Source: a virus. From it: a DNA stretch of 45,703 bases. Of the stretch, positions 44,336 to 45,703 are shown in pieces (within the stretch, counting starts at the first letter, position 1; each line of letters begins with the position of its first letter). The stretch covers positions 1 through 45,703 of the IMG/VR virus record IMGVR_UViG_3300042691_009163; one strand, given 5' to 3'. A model generated the notes under the pieces. The model was given only the letters and a program-made list of their open reading frames with translations. It ran no database searches and was not told where the DNA came from. The translations under genes were made by a program, and so were the position numbers.

Positions 44336-44538
44336 TCTTTTCTCCTGCTACCAAATCGTAATCCAGTTGCACTACCAAACAGTAATAAAAACGCTGCCCA
44401 GGTTTCCCATGTATACGGTATAGTTAAAACAGGAAATAGTGTGTTTAAAGACCAAATACCAAGTAATGGTCCAACAATTATAACCGCTACTATTAGTACA
44501 ATTCCGATAATTAATTTAAAAATAGATTTTATAATCAT
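44332..44538 (-). CDS. Small membrane protein
   Basis: A 68-residue product from ATG 44538, which forms an ATGA overlap with the phosphoribosyltransferase stop and has GAGGAA upstream; the longer frame to 44571 would overlap more and lacks a better site. Two hydrophobic segments are visible: LIIGIVLIVAVIIVGPLLGI (about 8-27) and a second near 40-55 (ETWAAFLLLFGSATGL). The C-terminus is basic (RFGSRRKE), probably cytoplasmic. It may be a two-pass protein. Role in lysis, exclusion or membrane targeting cannot be decided. Confidence 0.65.
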   Translation of the reverse strand: MIIKSIFKLIIGIVLIVAVIIVGPLLGIWSLNTLFPVLTIPYTWETWAAFLLLFGSATGLRFGSRRKE

Positions 44539-45026
44539 AACCAAAATTCCTCCCAAGGATAAACTAACCAACAGTCCTCTTCTGCTTTATTAACAGTCCA
44601 GACACTATAATCTATATCCTTAACTTGACTAGACATATTATGTGTTAAAACTGCAAACCTAACGCTATCTCCCCAGATGTAGTTCCATTTAGGATCATTG
44701 GGAAAACAACCACTCGGCCAATCTTTTTTAATCCAATTAATAGTTGATCCTTGATCATTTATATCGTCAACTATTAATATATTTTTACCATTGAACGCAT
44801 CTTCTGCCATGCCAAGATTACTAACACAATCTCCGCCATCTCGTAAACTGATATCAAGACTGTTCATTTTAATTCCTGTATATTGACTTATAAGATTTGC
44901 AGGAACTAATCCGCCTCGCCCAATACCAACTATGTAATCAGGTCGCCAGTAATGGGCGTTCATTTGTCTGGCAATTTCTAAACAAGCACCTTCTACTTGT
45001 TTCCAAGTGTAGTAAACTTTCTTCAT
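44535..45026 (-). CDS. Purine-type phosphoribosyltransferase
   Basis: A 163-residue product. The PRPP-binding loop is ILIVDDINDQGST (about residues 83-95), preceded by YIVGIGRGGLVPANLISQ (the PPi-loop type segment near 31-48), which together define a type I phosphoribosyltransferase. It resembles bacterial xanthine/hypoxanthine-guanine enzymes that transfer purine bases to PRPP. In a phage it may salvage purines or act on a modified base such as a deazaguanine; the latter is conjecture. It overlaps the next gene by 4 bases on each side. Length is normal for the family. Confidence 0.8.
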   Translation of the reverse strand: MKKVYYTWKQVEGACLEIARQMNAHYWRPDYIVGIGRGGLVPANLISQYTGIKMNSLDISLRDGGDCVSNLGMAEDAFNGKNILIVDDINDQGSTINWIKKDWPSGCFPNDPKWNYIWGDSVRFAVLTHNMSSQVKDIDYSVWTVNKAEEDCWLVYPWEEFWL

Positions 45027-45253
45027 GCAGTTAACCCGTAGGCTAATGTTTGAAGTTCTTCTTTAGTCATAAAGAAATTATATGTTTGGCTATCGGCAAC
45101 TTTACCGTCTTTCAAACTTTCTTGAATAACATTGAGATTAAAAAGTCCTTTGGGATTTATGACTTCCCATTTTTCTAAACGCACTCTATACCCTGCGTTT
45201 TCTTTAATAACCATTTCTTTATAAGAATCTTTAACTGATTCATGCAGTTCCAT
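45023..45253 (-). CDS. Small protein of unknown function
   Basis: A 76-residue product from ATG 45253, chosen because AAGGAG lies 6 bases upstream; an ATG at 45259 is too close to that site, and the extension to 45316 would overlap the previous gene by 77 bases. It has YKEMVIKENAGYRVRLEKWE and FNLNVIQESLKDGKVADSQT, a beta-then-helix pattern typical of small accessory proteins. It overlaps the preceding gene by 14 bases. No functional motif. Confidence 0.55.
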   Translation of the reverse strand: MELHESVKDSYKEMVIKENAGYRVRLEKWEVINPKGLFNLNVIQESLKDGKVADSQTYNFFMTKEELQTLAYGLTA

Positions 45254-45689
45254 CTTCATCTCCTTTAATTGCTTCAAATGTCCTATACTTACCCAAAGCC
45301 GCAATGTATTCGTCATGTAATTTTTTTAGCTTTGGATACTTTTTCTCTAGTTTAACATCTCTCTCAGGAATAGTCAATACTTTTTCAATTGTTCGTAATC
45401 TTTCTTCTAAGTCTTGTCCGTTTAATACTAATCGCCCTTTAACTTCTAGTTCAGGTGGGCTTTGTTTGATAACCATTACATGCTCATTTGGAGTAGCCCA
45501 AGTTACACCGTTAGTACCTGTAGTTGTATAAATCTGCCCAGACGTCCCGGTACTAGTAGTAGTATAAACGTGGCTACCGCCATTTAGTGTAATATTGCTA
45601 GTACCAACTGTTCCTCCAAGTCCTGCACCTGTCAGTGTGATTGTGCTGTTATTAGCTGTTGTGTTGTTTGTTGTGTAAGTATAGCTCAT
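45240..45689 (-). CDS. Fibre-like protein with conserved C-terminal helical domain
   Basis: A 149-residue product. The first 65 residues are Thr/Asn/Gly-rich and beta-prone (NNTTANNSTITLTGAGLGG), as in shaft segments of phage fibres. The C-terminal part has VKGRLVLNGQDLEERLRTIE, then KLEKKYPKLKKLHDEYIAAL and KYRTFEAIKG, a combination I associate with small structural or head-associated proteins of marine phages. It is on the minus strand, away from the late cluster. It starts 14 bases from the window edge; whether a promoter lies beyond cannot be seen. Virion role is inference. Confidence 0.6.
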   Translation of the reverse strand: MSYTYTTNNTTANNSTITLTGAGLGGTVGTSNITLNGGSHVYTTTSTGTSGQIYTTTGTNGVTWATPNEHVMVIKQSPPELEVKGRLVLNGQDLEERLRTIEKVLTIPERDVKLEKKYPKLKKLHDEYIAALGKYRTFEAIKGDEDGTA

Positions 45690-45703
45690 TATGAATCCAT
45701 CTA

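Noticed and set aside
1-45703. tRNA genes, CRISPR arrays, insertion sequences, integrase or homing endonuclease
   Set aside because: None seen; no cloverleaf-like GTTCRA segment in gaps, no spaced repeats of CRISPR type, and no recombinase or HNH/GIY-YIG motifs in the proteins.

Overview
The window reads as one contiguous piece of a large AT-rich tailed-phage genome, most likely a T4-like (contractile-tailed) phage of an aquatic bacterium. The reasons are: very long virion/tail-fibre genes of the type seen in marine myophages, T4-type late promoter octamers (TATAAATA and variants) in front of structural genes, a T4 RNase H-like flap nuclease, ThyX, a FolE/QueE pair, dense gene packing with 1-4 base overlaps, and no tRNA, rRNA, integrase, transposase or CRISPR array. 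No gene here fixes the host; the host group is not determined. No gene-free stretch exceeds about 80 bases.

Layout. Bases 1-28324 (plus strand) are a late structural cluster. It holds the end of a virion protein, a giant 4,968-residue structural protein, a repeat-containing fibre-like protein, a 1,165-residue beta-propeller/glycine-rich protein, a small virion-type protein, three tandem paralogous fibre genes with a shared N-terminus and different C-termini (one ends in a phage tail collar domain), and a further virion-type protein. Bases 28341-32544 (plus strand) are a separate operon with its own TTGACA promoter: two unknown proteins and four glycosyltransferase-like proteins in two paralogous pairs, each with a DxD motif. 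This cassette sits directly behind the fibre genes.

Bases 32434-45689 run on the minus strand and converge on the glycosyltransferase operon. The terminator of this leftward block lies inside the coding sequence of the last plus-strand gene. Reading in the direction of transcription (right to left) the block holds a fibre-like small protein, a phosphoribosyltransferase, small membrane and coiled-coil proteins, folE, small unknowns, queE, an unknown coiled-coil protein, a 2OG-Fe(II) oxygenase, a 5'-3' flap exonuclease, several small unknowns (including a 52-residue Cys-rich protein), a MoxR-type AAA+ ATPase, a metallopeptidase-like/VWA protein, four small unknowns and thyX.

How it may work together. 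FolE and QueE are two steps of the 7-deazaguanine route used by some phages to modify DNA; the rest of that pathway is not in the window. ThyX and the phosphoribosyltransferase fit nucleotide supply. MoxR plus the VWA/HExxH protein look like a two-part ATP-driven chaperone or maturation machine, each gene with a near-perfect sigma-70 promoter. The glycosyltransferase-like cassette could decorate virion fibres or the host surface. The most unusual items are the MoxR-VWA module, the glycosyltransferase cassette next to the fibres, the terminator buried in an opposing gene, the QueE with a split cluster motif, and the glycine-rich fibre gene of visibly different base composition.
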